The notes below the pieces were generated by a model. The model saw only the letters and a list, made by a program, of their open reading frames with translations, did not search any database and was not told the DNA's origin. This document shows positions 1 through 12,531 of a stretch of DNA of 64,000 bases, piece after piece. The DNA is from Sphingomonas sp. QA11. GTDB lineage: Bacteria; Pseudomonadota; Alphaproteobacteria; Sphingomonadales; Sphingomonadaceae. The position numbers and the translations under genes are program-made. Position 1 is the first letter of the stretch, and every line of letters starts with the position of its first letter. Location: NCBI RefSeq assembly GCF_028473665.1, contig NZ_CP098774.1:310001-374000 (forward strand). The letters are read 5' to 3'.

Positions 1-66
1 CGCGGGGGCGGATACCGGGCCAAGCGCAGCGAAGGCGGATAACGCAAGCGGTACGAGCATCTTCAT
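1..66 (-). CDS. Secreted protein, N-terminal fragment cut by window edge
   Basis: Only the first 22 codons are inside the window. They read as a typical Sec signal peptide: two Met/Lys residues, then a Leu/Ala-rich hydrophobic core ending near a PVSAPA stretch that could hold the cleavage site. An in-frame ATG at 76-78 would add four residues; neither start has a convincing Shine-Dalgarno. The gene is divergent from the ABC-F gene, so the 140 bp between them should carry both promoters. Function cannot be told. Confidence 0.5.
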   Translation of the reverse strand, partial: MKMLVPLALSAFAALGPVSAPA

Positions 67-204
67 GGCGTCTCGCATAGGGAGGCGGGCTTGAACAGCC
101 TGTGAATACTTCCGTCAGGCAAGGGTAACGTATGGGGCAACATACGGGGTGCAACTTTTCGCGGCAACTTGCCCACCTGCGCCTGCCGCCCTAACGGGGC
201 CCGC

Positions 205-1986
<1,782 letters not shown>

Positions 1987-2033
1987 TCCTGGCGCATTCG
2001 CGGATAGCGGGTTGCCGGGAAGACGGAGTGGAA

Positions 2034-2060
2034 GCCCGGCCGCACGCGACGCAGCCGGGC
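2034..2060. terminator. Hairpin between convergent ABC-F and lipoxygenase genes
   Basis: GCCCGGC at 2034-2040 pairs perfectly with GCCGGGC at 2054-2060 around a 13-base loop. It sits in the 82-bp gap where the two genes converge, so it may stop transcription from both sides. There is no T-run, so intrinsic termination is only suggested. Confidence 0.4.
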
Positions 2061-2068
2061 CATGCGGT

Positions 2069-4015
2069 TCAGATATTGACGCTGGTCGGGATCAGGCTCG
2101 GCTGGAGATACGGATAGGGATATTGCCGCTCGGCATTGCGGGCGACGATGCGGGCATCGACCGCGCGAAGCGATGCCTGGAATCGGGCCAGCGGCCCTTC
2201 GGCACCGATGATCGCCGGATCGCGGAACCACTCCAGATAGGGGAAGTCGTTGCTGCGATAGTCGCCCAGCGCCCGGTAGTGCACCGAGCCCAGCAGATAC
2301 AGCACGTTGAGTTGCTCGAGCGCCAGCGAGACGGGCGGCAGGTAACCAAGCCATTCAGCCTTGTCATGGCCGGTCTGGCCCATCGGTGCCGCCGTCCAGC
2401 CAGCGCCGGTGACGGCGGGGGCGAACGACATGATGTCCTTTTGCGGGAAATTCACCGCGGCATGCTGGGCGCTCGCGGTGAACAGGATCATCGTGCACAC
2501 ATCGGCAAGCTGGGCGCGCGTGACGATCGGCCTGAACCCCTTCAGCTTGCCGTCCGAGGCGAGGGTGGCGACCCAGGCGGCCAGCTCGGTATCGCCGGTC
2601 ACGGCCGCGTCATTGGCATAATAGATGTCGATATATTGAGTCGCCCATTCGTGGATCGCCTGCCAGACCAGCAGGGCATCGTCGCGATAAGGATAGTCGG
2701 GCAGCGCCGCCGTATCGGCGACGTTCCGCGCGACGAGATCATGGTGCAGCATCTTGCCGTAGAAATCGAACGCCAGCCGGTCGCTTGCCGCGGCGAGCTG
2801 GCTCGACGTGATCGTGCCGCCGAAGATATGGTCGATCGGCCCGTTGGCGGCGATCAATGAGGTCGCCGCCTGGTTGTTGATGAACAGCGATCCCTCGAAA
2901 TGCGGCACCAGCAGCGCCCAGAGCGGATGGACGGCGGCAAGCTCGCGGTGAGTCGCGACCGCGCACGCCTCCATCACCAGATGGGTGCGCGCCAGATGCA
3001 CGAACAGCTCGTGATAATTGCCGTCGGCGACCTGGACCACGGTCTTGGCGATCTCCCAGCCCCAGGATTCGGCTGCGACCACCGTCGGGGTGAAGATCGG
3101 ATGCTCGTCGCTGTCCTGGCCGCACTGGATCGCGACCGGCTTCAGCGCCGATCCGCCCGGCGGCACCGCGAACAGGGCGAGCGGTTGCCAGACATATTTG
3201 GCCAGCCCCTTCCACACGCCGGGCACCAGCACGGCAAGCTCGGCATAGTCGGACAGATAGACCCGGCCCTCGGCCAGCGCTCTCTCGAGCGTGTCGCCAA
3301 GGCCGATCGCCGCTTCATATTGTTTCGCGGTGACCGGAAAGTTCGCGGGCAGGGCGCTGATCCCCTGTATCAGCATCGCATTCGGCCCGGCCACGCGCAG
3401 CCGCGCGAACTGGTCATTCTCCTCGAAGATATAGGCGAAGCCGGGCACCGGGATCGTGTCGAACAGCGCACGATAGGCATCGAGCGACGCCGCCGCGGTG
3501 CCGTCGATACCGAGCCTTTCGTTCCCGCTCAGCGCCGCGATGTCGCGCAGCTCCGCTGCATAGTTCTTCAACTGTTCGAGATGGGCGTCATGCTCGACAT
3601 ATTCGACCGCGATCGCCGCATCGGCCGCGCCGCGCGCAAGGAACGAACTGCCGGTCTGGACGGTGTGATGCTGGGCGATATGCGTCGCCGATGCCTCGAT
3701 CGCATCACAGCGGGCCAGGGCGTCGGCCAGCCCCTGGGGCGCGCTGTCGAGCTGCCCCTGTCCGAGGCCGGCCAGTTTCACCGCGATCACGTTGCGCGCG
3801 ATCTTCAGGCCGACGGCGATCAGGATCAGGAACCATGGAATGGTCGGCTCGTCACTGGCCGGGACGGTCGCGGCCAGCGGCACGCCCGGCAGGGTCGGGA
3901 CATCGGTCGTCCAGACATAGCTGGCGCAGGCGGTAGCGATCTGTGCCTCGCGCGCTGCCTTTTGCGCCGGGGTGTCGTTCTGGGGAAGGCTGGGATGGAT
4001 GGCCGCGCGCGTCAT
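2069..4015 (-). CDS. Bacterial lipoxygenase (iron dioxygenase of polyunsaturated fatty acids)
   Basis: 648 residues ending exactly in isoleucine (PTSVNI), the C-terminal carboxylate that lipoxygenases use as an iron ligand. The other ligands are visible: HLARTH gives H340 and H345, and HAAVN gives H518 and N522, with the family's four-residue spacing. Around them the family blocks AVHPLWALLVPH (361-372) and LIAANG (387-392) are also present. Such enzymes insert O2 into cis,cis-pentadiene fatty acids to give hydroperoxides. Ala390 is at the Ala/Gly stereo-determinant position, which in other lipoxygenases predicts S-products (inference). There is no N-terminal PLAT/C2 domain and no cleavable signal peptide; a hydrophobic stretch at 58-80 could touch membrane. 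Start is well supported: AGGAG lies six bases before ATG 4015. Flanking genes give no pathway clue. Confidence 0.93.
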   Translation of the reverse strand: MTRAAIHPSLPQNDTPAQKAAREAQIATACASYVWTTDVPTLPGVPLAATVPASDEPTIPWFLILIAVGLKIARNVIAVKLAGLGQGQLDSAPQGLADALARCDAIEASATHIAQHHTVQTGSSFLARGAADAAIAVEYVEHDAHLEQLKNYAAELRDIAALSGNERLGIDGTAAASLDAYRALFDTIPVPGFAYIFEENDQFARLRVAGPNAMLIQGISALPANFPVTAKQYEAAIGLGDTLERALAEGRVYLSDYAELAVLVPGVWKGLAKYVWQPLALFAVPPGGSALKPVAIQCGQDSDEHPIFTPTVVAAESWGWEIAKTVVQVADGNYHELFVHLARTHLVMEACAVATHRELAAVHPLWALLVPHFEGSLFINNQAATSLIAANGPIDHIFGGTITSSQLAAASDRLAFDFYGKMLHHDLVARNVADTAALPDYPYRDDALLVWQAIHEWATQYIDIYYANDAAVTGDTELAAWVATLASDGKLKGFRPIVTRAQLADVCTMILFTASAQHAAVNFPQKDIMSFAPAVTGAGWTAAPMGQTGHDKAEWLGYLPPVSLALEQLNVLYLLGSVHYRALGDYRSNDFPYLEWFRDPAIIGAEGPLARFQASLRAVDARIVARNAERQYPYPYLQPSLIPTSVNI

Positions 4016-4231
4016 CTGCTGCTCCTGTGGTGGTCGTTCGTGCGAGGCGCGGTGCTATGGAAACATGGTTAACAACTGATGGCCCCGTCGCCGGGAAACA
4101 GGACCGAATCCGGATTTATCTTCCCCATCGTGGCTCTGGGGGCACGCCGTCGCGGCCGGCGGCGGGGCGCGAAATTCTGGTTCAGGAACAGGGGTAACGG
4201 TCGATTTACCTTGGGCTGCTAGCCCGGCCCG

Positions 4232-5380
4232 ATGAGAGCGACGATCAAGGCTTTTTGGCGGGCTGCCTTTCCGCCGGTTCCCGAGGTGATCCGGGACGAT
4301 TTCACCTTGCTTCGCGCGGCGCGGCTGCAGAGCCAGATTCCGCTGCTCTATCTCACCCTGCTCCTCACGATTCCAACTGCGATCTACGGGTCGAGCGAAG
4401 GCGCCTCGCCGATCATCCGTTTTGGTATCCCGGTCTTCATGGGCGGCGCGTGCCTGCTGCGCTTCTTTGCCTGGATGAAGAAGCGCGCGATGATTCTGGA
4501 TGTCGCCCGTGCCGCGAAGATGATCAAGGCAGCGACATGGGTATCGGGCTCGCTCGGCGTGCTGTGCAGTACCTGGTGCGTGATGAGCTGGTTCAGCGCG
4601 CCGCCGGAGATGCGGATCTATTATCCGATGATCATGGCGATGGGCTCGCTTGCCACTGCCTATTGCCTCTCGACCATCCGCTCGGCGACGATCATCAACC
4701 TGGCGATCGGCCTGTTGCCTATCACCATCCTGCTTCTCTTCACCGGTCACCGGATGGACGTTGCCGCCGGCACCAGCCTCGCCGTCGCCAGTGCGTTCCT
4801 GCTTCGCATGATCGCGCAGCAACATGTCCAGCTCGTCGACCTGCTGATGCTCCAGCGCAAGATGCGGGATCTTGCCAACACCGATCCGCTGACCGGCCTG
4901 CTCAATCGCCGCGCGCTCGACGCCCGGCTGCAGCAGGAGATTGCGGCGGCGGGTCCGGAGACATGCTTTTCGGTCGCGCTGGTCGATCTCGACGGCTTCA
5001 AGCCGGTCAATGACTGCCACGGCCACGCCGCGGGCGACGTGCTGCTATGCGAGGTCGGGGAGCGGCTGCGCGGTGCCGGTGGTGACGATGCCGTGGTGGC
5101 GCGGCTGGGTGGCGATGAATTCGCGATCCTGGTGCCCTGCGGCTCGGCGATCGCGACCCACGCCATTGCCGGCCACATGCTGTCAGCCCTGGTGCCGCCG
5201 CATCACATTTGCGGTTATGACATTCGCGTCGGTGCCAGCATCGGCGTTGCGACCTGGCCCATCGACGGCCGCACCGCCGATGCCCTGTTCGATACCGCCG
5301 ACCGGGCGCTTTACGTTGCCAAGGCTGAAAGCAGGCATCCGCCCCGCGGGCAGGAGGCCGGGCGGTCGGCGGCGGCGTAA
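4232..5380 (+). CDS. Membrane diguanylate cyclase (GGDEF)
   Basis: 382 residues. The first ~195 form about six membrane-spanning segments with short loops; the rest is a GGDEF domain that makes cyclic di-GMP from two GTP. Seen: DPLTGLLNRR at 218-227, DLDGFKPVND near 252-261, and an intact GGDEF motif at 293-297. The inhibitory I-site RxxD that should lie just before the active site reads GDDA (284-287), so product feedback is probably missing. No EAL domain follows. The membrane half probably senses something, but no known sensor family is recognised. Upstream there is only a short GGGCT-GCT-AGCCC hairpin (4213-4225) and no clear ribosome site, so the exact start is less certain. Confidence 0.9.
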   Translation: MRATIKAFWRAAFPPVPEVIRDDFTLLRAARLQSQIPLLYLTLLLTIPTAIYGSSEGASPIIRFGIPVFMGGACLLRFFAWMKKRAMILDVARAAKMIKAATWVSGSLGVLCSTWCVMSWFSAPPEMRIYYPMIMAMGSLATAYCLSTIRSATIINLAIGLLPITILLLFTGHRMDVAAGTSLAVASAFLLRMIAQQHVQLVDLLMLQRKMRDLANTDPLTGLLNRRALDARLQQEIAAAGPETCFSVALVDLDGFKPVNDCHGHAAGDVLLCEVGERLRGAGGDDAVVARLGGDEFAILVPCGSAIATHAIAGHMLSALVPPHHICGYDIRVGASIGVATWPIDGRTADALFDTADRALYVAKAESRHPPRGQEAGRSAAA

Positions 5381-5491
5381 GCTCCGGTCCTCGTCGAGCG
5401 GCTGGCAGGCGCGTTCTTCGCGCCCGCGACATTGCAATATGGTCGCGGTTCCTGAACAGGTGTGCACGGGCCTGCATGAAGGGGCAGTGAC

Positions 5492-7051
5492 ATGGCCATG
5501 GGCGGGACGACGGAGATAGGGGACAGCCTCGCGCGTACCGCGCGGAACTACGATCGGCTTCCCTATGAGTCCCGGGCGTTCGCGGCGAGCCAGCCCTCCC
5601 GCATCGGGGGTATCGCACGGGCCTTCGGGCTTGAAGCAGCGCCGCTGGTGACAGCGCGGGTGCTCGAACTGGGCTGTGCCTCGGGCGGCAACATCATTCC
5701 CCATGCCCTGCGCTATCCGGATGCCAGGTTCGTGGGCATCGACTTGTCGTCGGCTCAGGTCGAGGCGGGGCGTGCCCGGATTGCCACGCTCGGTCTCGAC
5801 AATATCGACATCCGTTGCGAGAGCCTGACCGGGATCGGCGCGGAACTCGGCGTCTTCGACTATATCATCTGCCACGGCGTCTACAGCTGGGTGCCCGAGG
5901 CGGTGCGCGATGCCATCTTCCGGGTCGTCGGCGAGCGGCTGTCGCCGATCGGCATCGCCTGTGTCAGCTATAATGTCCTGCCCGGCTGGCGGATGATCCA
6001 GCCGGTCCATGACGCCTTCAGGCTCGATGCGCGGGGCGATCCCGATCTGCCGGACCGCGTCGCCAGGGCACGGGAACTGCTCGACTTCCTCGCGGCGGCG
6101 ACGCCCGACCGGGGCCCTTATGGCGATGTATTGCGCGGCCGCGCCGCGGCGATGGCGGGGTTGCCCGACGACTATGTCGCGCACGAGTTCCTCGAGGAGA
6201 TGAGCCACCCCACCACGGTCCGCGCTTTTGCCGCGGAGGCGGCGCGGGACGGCCTCGGCTACCTCGCCGACTGCGATCTCGGCCTGTCGACGCTCGACAA
6301 TTACGGGCCGGATATCGCCCAACAGGTGCGGGCACGGGCGAAGGACGACCCGGTCGAGGTAGAGCAGTATCTCGATATGCTGACCGGCCGCACGTTCCGC
6401 CAGACCATCCTGGTGTCGGCGGGTCGGCTGGCCGGCGCGAACCGCTCGGTGGTCCGGGAATGCATCGCACCGTTGCATTTCCTGACTGATGCCGGGCTTC
6501 AGCTGTTGTGGAATGGCAGCGAGCCAGTCCTGGCCGACGCGGGCGGGCGGCTGCTCCCGCTTGGCTCCGCCGCTGTCGCCGATGGGATAGCGCGTCTCAT
6601 CGGGCAGTTTCCCTCCACCTCCAGTCTCGCGACATGCTCCGCGACCGAGCGCGAACGGCTGTTGGAGGTGCTTCATCGAATGGTCCTGGCCGGCATGGCC
6701 AGCCTTTCGTCCGAGCCTTTGCGTGCCGGCCGCGCTGACGATCGGGACAAGTCGCGGGCGATCGCGATCGCCCGGGCGGATTCGGCGGAAGGGGCCGCCT
6801 CCACCACCAATTTCCGCCACGAACCGGTGATGCTTCAGGAGATGTCGCGGCTGCTGCTATCGGCGCTTGACGGCAGCCGGGACCGTGATGCCCTTGCCGA
6901 ACTGCTGACGGAACAGGTGATGGCCGGGCGCTTCGCCTTCACGCGGGATGGGGTTCCCGTCACCGACATCGCCGCCGTCAGGGAAATGGCCGCGGAACGC
7001 GTGTCCGCGCTGCTGGTCGGTTTCGCGAATGCTGGCCTGCTGGAGGCGTGA
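5492..7051 (+). CDS. SAM-dependent methyltransferase with C-terminal regulatory domain
   Basis: 519 residues. The N-terminal third is a class I methyltransferase fold: motif I ELGCASGGN at 59-67 binds S-adenosylmethionine, followed by VGIDLSSAQ and FDYIICHGVYSWV. After about residue 220 comes a long domain that resembles the methyltransferase regulatory domain family (PF10119), followed by a winged-helix-like tail. The substrate is unknown; related proteins occur beside O-antigen or natural-product genes in other bacteria, but nothing here points to one. GAAGGGG lies seven bases before ATG 5492, fixing the start. It is separated by 111 bp from the diguanylate cyclase and converges on the histidine kinase gene, so it is probably its own transcript. 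Confidence 0.82.
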   Translation: MAMGGTTEIGDSLARTARNYDRLPYESRAFAASQPSRIGGIARAFGLEAAPLVTARVLELGCASGGNIIPHALRYPDARFVGIDLSSAQVEAGRARIATLGLDNIDIRCESLTGIGAELGVFDYIICHGVYSWVPEAVRDAIFRVVGERLSPIGIACVSYNVLPGWRMIQPVHDAFRLDARGDPDLPDRVARARELLDFLAAATPDRGPYGDVLRGRAAAMAGLPDDYVAHEFLEEMSHPTTVRAFAAEAARDGLGYLADCDLGLSTLDNYGPDIAQQVRARAKDDPVEVEQYLDMLTGRTFRQTILVSAGRLAGANRSVVRECIAPLHFLTDAGLQLLWNGSEPVLADAGGRLLPLGSAAVADGIARLIGQFPSTSSLATCSATERERLLEVLHRMVLAGMASLSSEPLRAGRADDRDKSRAIAIARADSAEGAASTTNFRHEPVMLQEMSRLLLSALDGSRDRDALAELLTEQVMAGRFAFTRDGVPVTDIAAVREMAAERVSALLVGFANAGLLEA

Positions 7052-7061
7052 TCAGCGCTGA

Positions 7062-8078
7062 TCAGGACTCCAGCTTCATCACCACGCGCGTACCGCTTTC
7101 GTCGCTTTCGGTCGACAGCGTGCCGCCGGCCTGACGGGCGAACGCCTCGACCAGCCGGCTGCCGAGTCCGCTGGTTTTTCCGGGCAGCGCCGCACCCTTC
7201 GGCATGCCGACCCCGTCATCGGCCACGGTAACTCGCCAGCCGCCCTCGGCCTTGTTGCGCAGGGTGACCGTGATCGTGCCGAGGTCGCGCCCGGGAAAGG
7301 CGTGCTTGGCGGCATTGGTGACAAGCTCGTTGACGACCAGCCCGATCGAGACGGCGCGGTCGCGCGGTACGGCCGCCTGGTCGCTATCGCACGAGAGGGT
7401 GATGCCGCCCTGCAGGAACAGCGATTCGGCGAGCGCCGCGCAAAGATCGCTGAGATAGGCGCTGATCTCGACGGTGCCGGGCTGGCCGGTGCCGCGATAG
7501 AGATGGCGATGGGCCCGGGCGATGCTGTCCACCCGCATCTGCGCCGTCTCCAGCGCCTGGACGGTCGCCGGGTCGCTCGCGCGGCGCTTCTGCAGGTCGA
7601 GCAGTCCGGCGACGATCGCGAAGTTGTTCTTCATCCGGTGATCGAATTCGGCGAGGAACAGGTCGCGGTCGGCGATCTCGCGGTCGCGTGCCTGGGTCGC
7701 GCGGCGCGCGGTGCGGCGGAACAGCTCCGCGATGGCGATCGTCATGATCGCGGTGACGATCACGATGGCGACGGCGAAGGCGTTCGCGCTCGTCGCGAAG
7801 CGGAAGGACCGCTCGACCGGATAGATGAAGTACCAGATATAGACGATCATGATCGTCGCCGTGAGCGTGCCGGCAAAGGCGCGCGCGAACAGGGTCGCGA
7901 GCATGATCGCCGGGTAGATCAGCGCGAACGGTGCCGCGCCGCCGGCGACGATGTCGAAGACCAGCCGGACGATCTTCGCGCCAAGCACGGTCAGCAGGGC
8001 GACGCCGACCTGAGTCACCCAGACGGGTATGGCCGGCGACAATCTCTCACACAGATCAAAGTCGCCGATGCGGGTCAT
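7062..8078 (-). CDS. Membrane sensor histidine kinase, HisKA_2/HWE-like
   Basis: 338 residues. Residues ~20-125 hold about four membrane segments in a DUF4118-like arrangement and no periplasmic sensor domain. After a short linker the phospho-acceptor block FDHRMKNNFAIV appears, with the histidine at about 147, the pattern of HisKA_2-type kinases common in alphaproteobacteria. The ATPase half has an N-box (NELVTNAAKHAF) and DDGVGMP. No response regulator is adjacent; kinases of this type often feed single-domain regulators or the general stress response, so its partner lies elsewhere. A GTG at 8088-8090 could add four residues; ATG 8078 is preferred but no ribosome site decides. It is convergent with the methyltransferase gene (10 bp apart). 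Confidence 0.88.
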   Translation of the reverse strand: MTRIGDFDLCERLSPAIPVWVTQVGVALLTVLGAKIVRLVFDIVAGGAAPFALIYPAIMLATLFARAFAGTLTATIMIVYIWYFIYPVERSFRFATSANAFAVAIVIVTAIMTIAIAELFRRTARRATQARDREIADRDLFLAEFDHRMKNNFAIVAGLLDLQKRRASDPATVQALETAQMRVDSIARAHRHLYRGTGQPGTVEISAYLSDLCAALAESLFLQGGITLSCDSDQAAVPRDRAVSIGLVVNELVTNAAKHAFPGRDLGTITVTLRNKAEGGWRVTVADDGVGMPKGAALPGKTSGLGSRLVEAFARQAGGTLSTESDESGTRVVMKLES

Positions 8079-8146
8079 GGCTGACGTCACCGCGCGGGGC
8101 CCGCCAAGTCAAGCCGCGTTCGTGCAAAGATGAGCCAGATCAATGA

Positions 8147-8959
8147 CTATCTCAGCGATCTTCCATTCCGGCCAGCCAGATCGACGATGTAATGCCAGGC
8201 GACCCGGCCCGAACGGCTGCCGCGCCTGGTGGCCCAGCCAACCGCCTCGACCGGATCGAAGGGCAGGCCGTACGCATCGGTATAGCCCTGGACGATCGCC
8301 AGGTAGGAATCCTGGTCGATCACGTGGAAGCCAAGGCTGAGCCCGAACCGGTCGGCGAGGGCGAGCTGATCGTCGACCGCGTCGCGCGGGTTGATCGCGC
8401 TTTCCTGCTCGGCGATGTCGCGCGGGACGAGATGGCGGCGGTTGGAGGTGACGATCAGTCGGGCATTGGCGGGTCGCGCCTCGGCGCCGCCCTGAAGCAT
8501 CGATCGCAGCGCGCGCGCGTCGCCGGCTGCGTCGAAGCCGAGATCATCGATGAACAGGACAAAGGCACGGGGCACCGACGCGATGGCGGCGAACAGCGTA
8601 GGCAGGGTTTCGAGCCGGGTCGTCACTACCTCGATCAGCGCGAGATTGCCGCCCGACGCCTGGATATGGGCGACCGCGCTCTTCACCAGCGCCGACTTGC
8701 CGGTGCCGCGCGCGCCCCACAGCAACGCGTCGTGCGCCGCAGAGCCGCTTGCGAGCCGCTCCAGATTGTCTACCAGTGCCGTCTTCTGGAGATCGATGTT
8801 GCGAAGCTGGTCGAGCGGGAGGCCGGCGAAATCGCGTGCGGCGGTCAGCGTGTCGCCGCGCCAGACATAAGCGGGGTGCGCGAGCGGGTCTGCGGCCGGT
8901 GGAGTGGGTGGGGACAGCCGGTCGAGCGCGTCGGCAATGCGGATAAGAGGGTCGGTCAT
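8147..8959 (-). CDS. DUF815-family AAA+ ATPase
   Basis: 270 residues, soluble. Walker A GARGTGKS at 82-89 and a Walker B FVLFIDDLGF stretch, followed by a sensor-like VTSNRRHLVP. The family (DUF815) is widespread in proteobacteria but lacks an agreed function; it resembles a DnaA/IstB-like ATP-binding core without a recognisable DNA-binding domain. It ends 69 bp before the start of the histidine kinase gene and lies 58 bp downstream of the TPR gene's end in the same direction, so co-transcription with the upstream exopolysaccharide block is possible but not shown. No strong ribosome-binding site is seen before ATG 8959. Confidence 0.85.
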   Translation of the reverse strand: MTDPLIRIADALDRLSPPTPPAADPLAHPAYVWRGDTLTAARDFAGLPLDQLRNIDLQKTALVDNLERLASGSAAHDALLWGARGTGKSALVKSAVAHIQASGGNLALIEVVTTRLETLPTLFAAIASVPRAFVLFIDDLGFDAAGDARALRSMLQGGAEARPANARLIVTSNRRHLVPRDIAEQESAINPRDAVDDQLALADRFGLSLGFHVIDQDSYLAIVQGYTDAYGLPFDPVEAVGWATRRGSRSGRVAWHYIVDLAGRNGRSLR

Positions 8960-9017
8960 ACCCGGCCTGTTACAACCACCGGCCTTCCAGGCAATAGCCT
9001 TCGCCGGGAAGGAGGGG

Positions 9018-11166
9018 TCAACTGCCCAGCGTCTTCAGCACCGCCTGCGCGGCATCCCGATCCTGGAAACTCGAATCCCCCAGCGCTGCCTTGATCTCCG
9101 CCGCGGCCTCTGCCTTCCGGCCGAGATCGGCATAGACCTGCCCGAGATGCCAGCGCAGCACGGCATGCCCGGGCGCGATCGAAACGGCCTTTTCGAGGAG
9201 CTGAACCGCGCCGCCGTTCCTGCCCGACTGGTAGAGCGCCCAGCCATAGGCGTCGGTCGTGGCGGGGTTCATCGGGGCGAGCGCATAAGCGGCCTTGGCG
9301 TAGACGAGACCGGTCTCGGTGTCGTCGGCACCGACATAGGCATAAGCGAGTTCAGCCAGCAGCGCCGCGTCACGGTTGCCGATGCGCTGGCGCAGGCCCT
9401 CGAGCGTCTCGATCGCCGTGTCCCATTCGCCAGCGGCGATCTGCCAGTGCGCGGCAAGGCGCAGGCCGGCGACGTTCTGCGGATTCTGCGACAGGAACAC
9501 CGCCAGGACGTTCGCGGCGTCCGGACGGCGTCCGGCGTGATCGAGCGCATCGACAGCGCGCAGCATGGTCGGCTCGTCGAAATGGATGTCGGCGGCGCGG
9601 GCATAAGCAGTTGCCGCGTCGCCATAGCGGCCCAATACCATCAGCGTGTCGCCGACCGCGAGGTGCGCCGCGGGGGCCCCGGGATTGTCGCGGGCGAGCG
9701 CATGCGCCTGGACAAGGGCGTCGCCGGCATTGCCCGAATCGATCAGGCCGCGCAGATAGCTGACCCGGCGCACGGGATCGTCGGGCTCCTCGTTCGCGGC
9801 GGCGGTCAGGATCGGCAGGCTGTCGTCGGTGCCGAACGGGCTCGATCCCTCGCGCGACGGCCAGGCGGCGCGATCGAGGAAGCGGCCCGACCAGTCGCGT
9901 TCGCCGGTCCTTTCGAAGGCGCGCGCGACAAGGGTGAGCGTATAGCTGTCCGCATCGCCGCGCAGCGCCACCGGGCGGAGCATATCAAGCGCGCCCTTCG
10001 CGTCGCCGGAACGCAGCAGCGCGGCGCTGAGCAGGCGGCGCGCGGTGATGTTCATCGGCTGGCGGCCGACGAGCTGGCGGAACTGCTCGATCGCCTGTTC
10101 ATAGGCGCCGGCCTGATAGGACAGGGTGCCGCCCAGCAGCAGCGCGCCGGGCATGCCGGTGACCTTGCCGGCGGTGCGGTCCATCAAGGTGCGGGCAAGA
10201 TCGAAATTGCCCGCGCGTGCGGCGAGAACCGCCTGGAGATAATAGGCCTGGGGGCTGCCGGGCTGCGCCGCGAGCGCCTTGCGCGTCGCCAGCAGCATAT
10301 CGCCATAACGGCCGACATCGCCGAGCGTACCGGCATATTCGATCAGCGCCGGGTGGAAATAGGCGTCGCGCCTGAGCGCCTCCTCGAACCAGGGCAGCGC
10401 CGCGACCAGGCCGTACTGGCCGCGGACCAGTTCGCCCCGCAAGGTCAGTGCCTCGATATTGTTGCGGTCGAGCGCGATCGCGCGGGTCGCCGCGTCGATC
10501 GCGCCGGCGAGGTCGCCGCTGGTGTAGCGGACCCGGCCCAGGTCCGACCAGGCCGCGCTGTCGCCGGGCGTGGTGGCCAGGACCGCCGCGAGCATGCGCT
10601 GCGCACCGGGCAGGTCGCCCTGCGCCGCGAGCGCGCGGGCGGCGACACGGGCGGCATAGTCCGCATAGCGCGGCTGCGCCTTGCCAGCCTCGGCCAGGGC
10701 ACGCTTGGGGTCGCCCTGGAGCAGCCAGGCATGGGCGTAGAGCTGATGCGCCCGGTCACCGTCGAAGCCGACCGCCCGCGCACGGCCGAGCTCGCCTTCA
10801 GCCGCGACGCCGTCGCCGAGCGCGAGGAAGACGCGCGCCAGCACGGCATGGGCGAGGCCCCAGTCGGGGTCGGCCTTGACCGCCGCCTGGGCATGCAAGC
10901 GCGCAGCGCTGATATTGCCGAGCTTGAACAGGCCGAGACTCTCGCCGAGCTCGACCCGGGCGCTGGCGGGGTCGATGCGCGCAGGCCGGGTCACCGCGAA
11001 GGCGAACAGCAGGACGCAGAGCAGCGCCGCGCCACAGGCGGCGAGAAACACGCCCCAGCGCCGCGCGCGGCCGGATCGGCGACGACGACGTCCTCTTGTC
11101 CGCGTTTCGGGAAGCGCCGGTGCCTCGACCGGCTCGGTACGAACGGAGAAGGCGGATGGGGATCGT

Positions 11167-11183
<17 letters not shown>
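9018..11183 (-). CDS. Membrane-anchored TPR-repeat protein of the PEP-CTERM/EPS block
   Basis: 721 residues. An Arg-rich cytoplasmic start (RGRRRRRSGRARR) is followed by one membrane segment at about 45-67; the remainder is a long run of Ala/Leu-rich 34-residue helical pairs typical of tetratricopeptide repeats, presumably periplasmic. Such TPR proteins accompany XrtA/PEP-CTERM polysaccharide loci and are thought to scaffold the export machinery. It lacks the lipobox of the PrsT-type lipoproteins, so it is probably a different member of this functional class. Its start overlaps the end of the response-regulator gene by 17 bp (11167-11183), implying translational coupling; an in-frame ATG at 11174 is an alternative. 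Confidence 0.85.
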
Positions 11184-12527
<1,344 letters not shown>

Positions 12528-12531
<4 letters not shown>

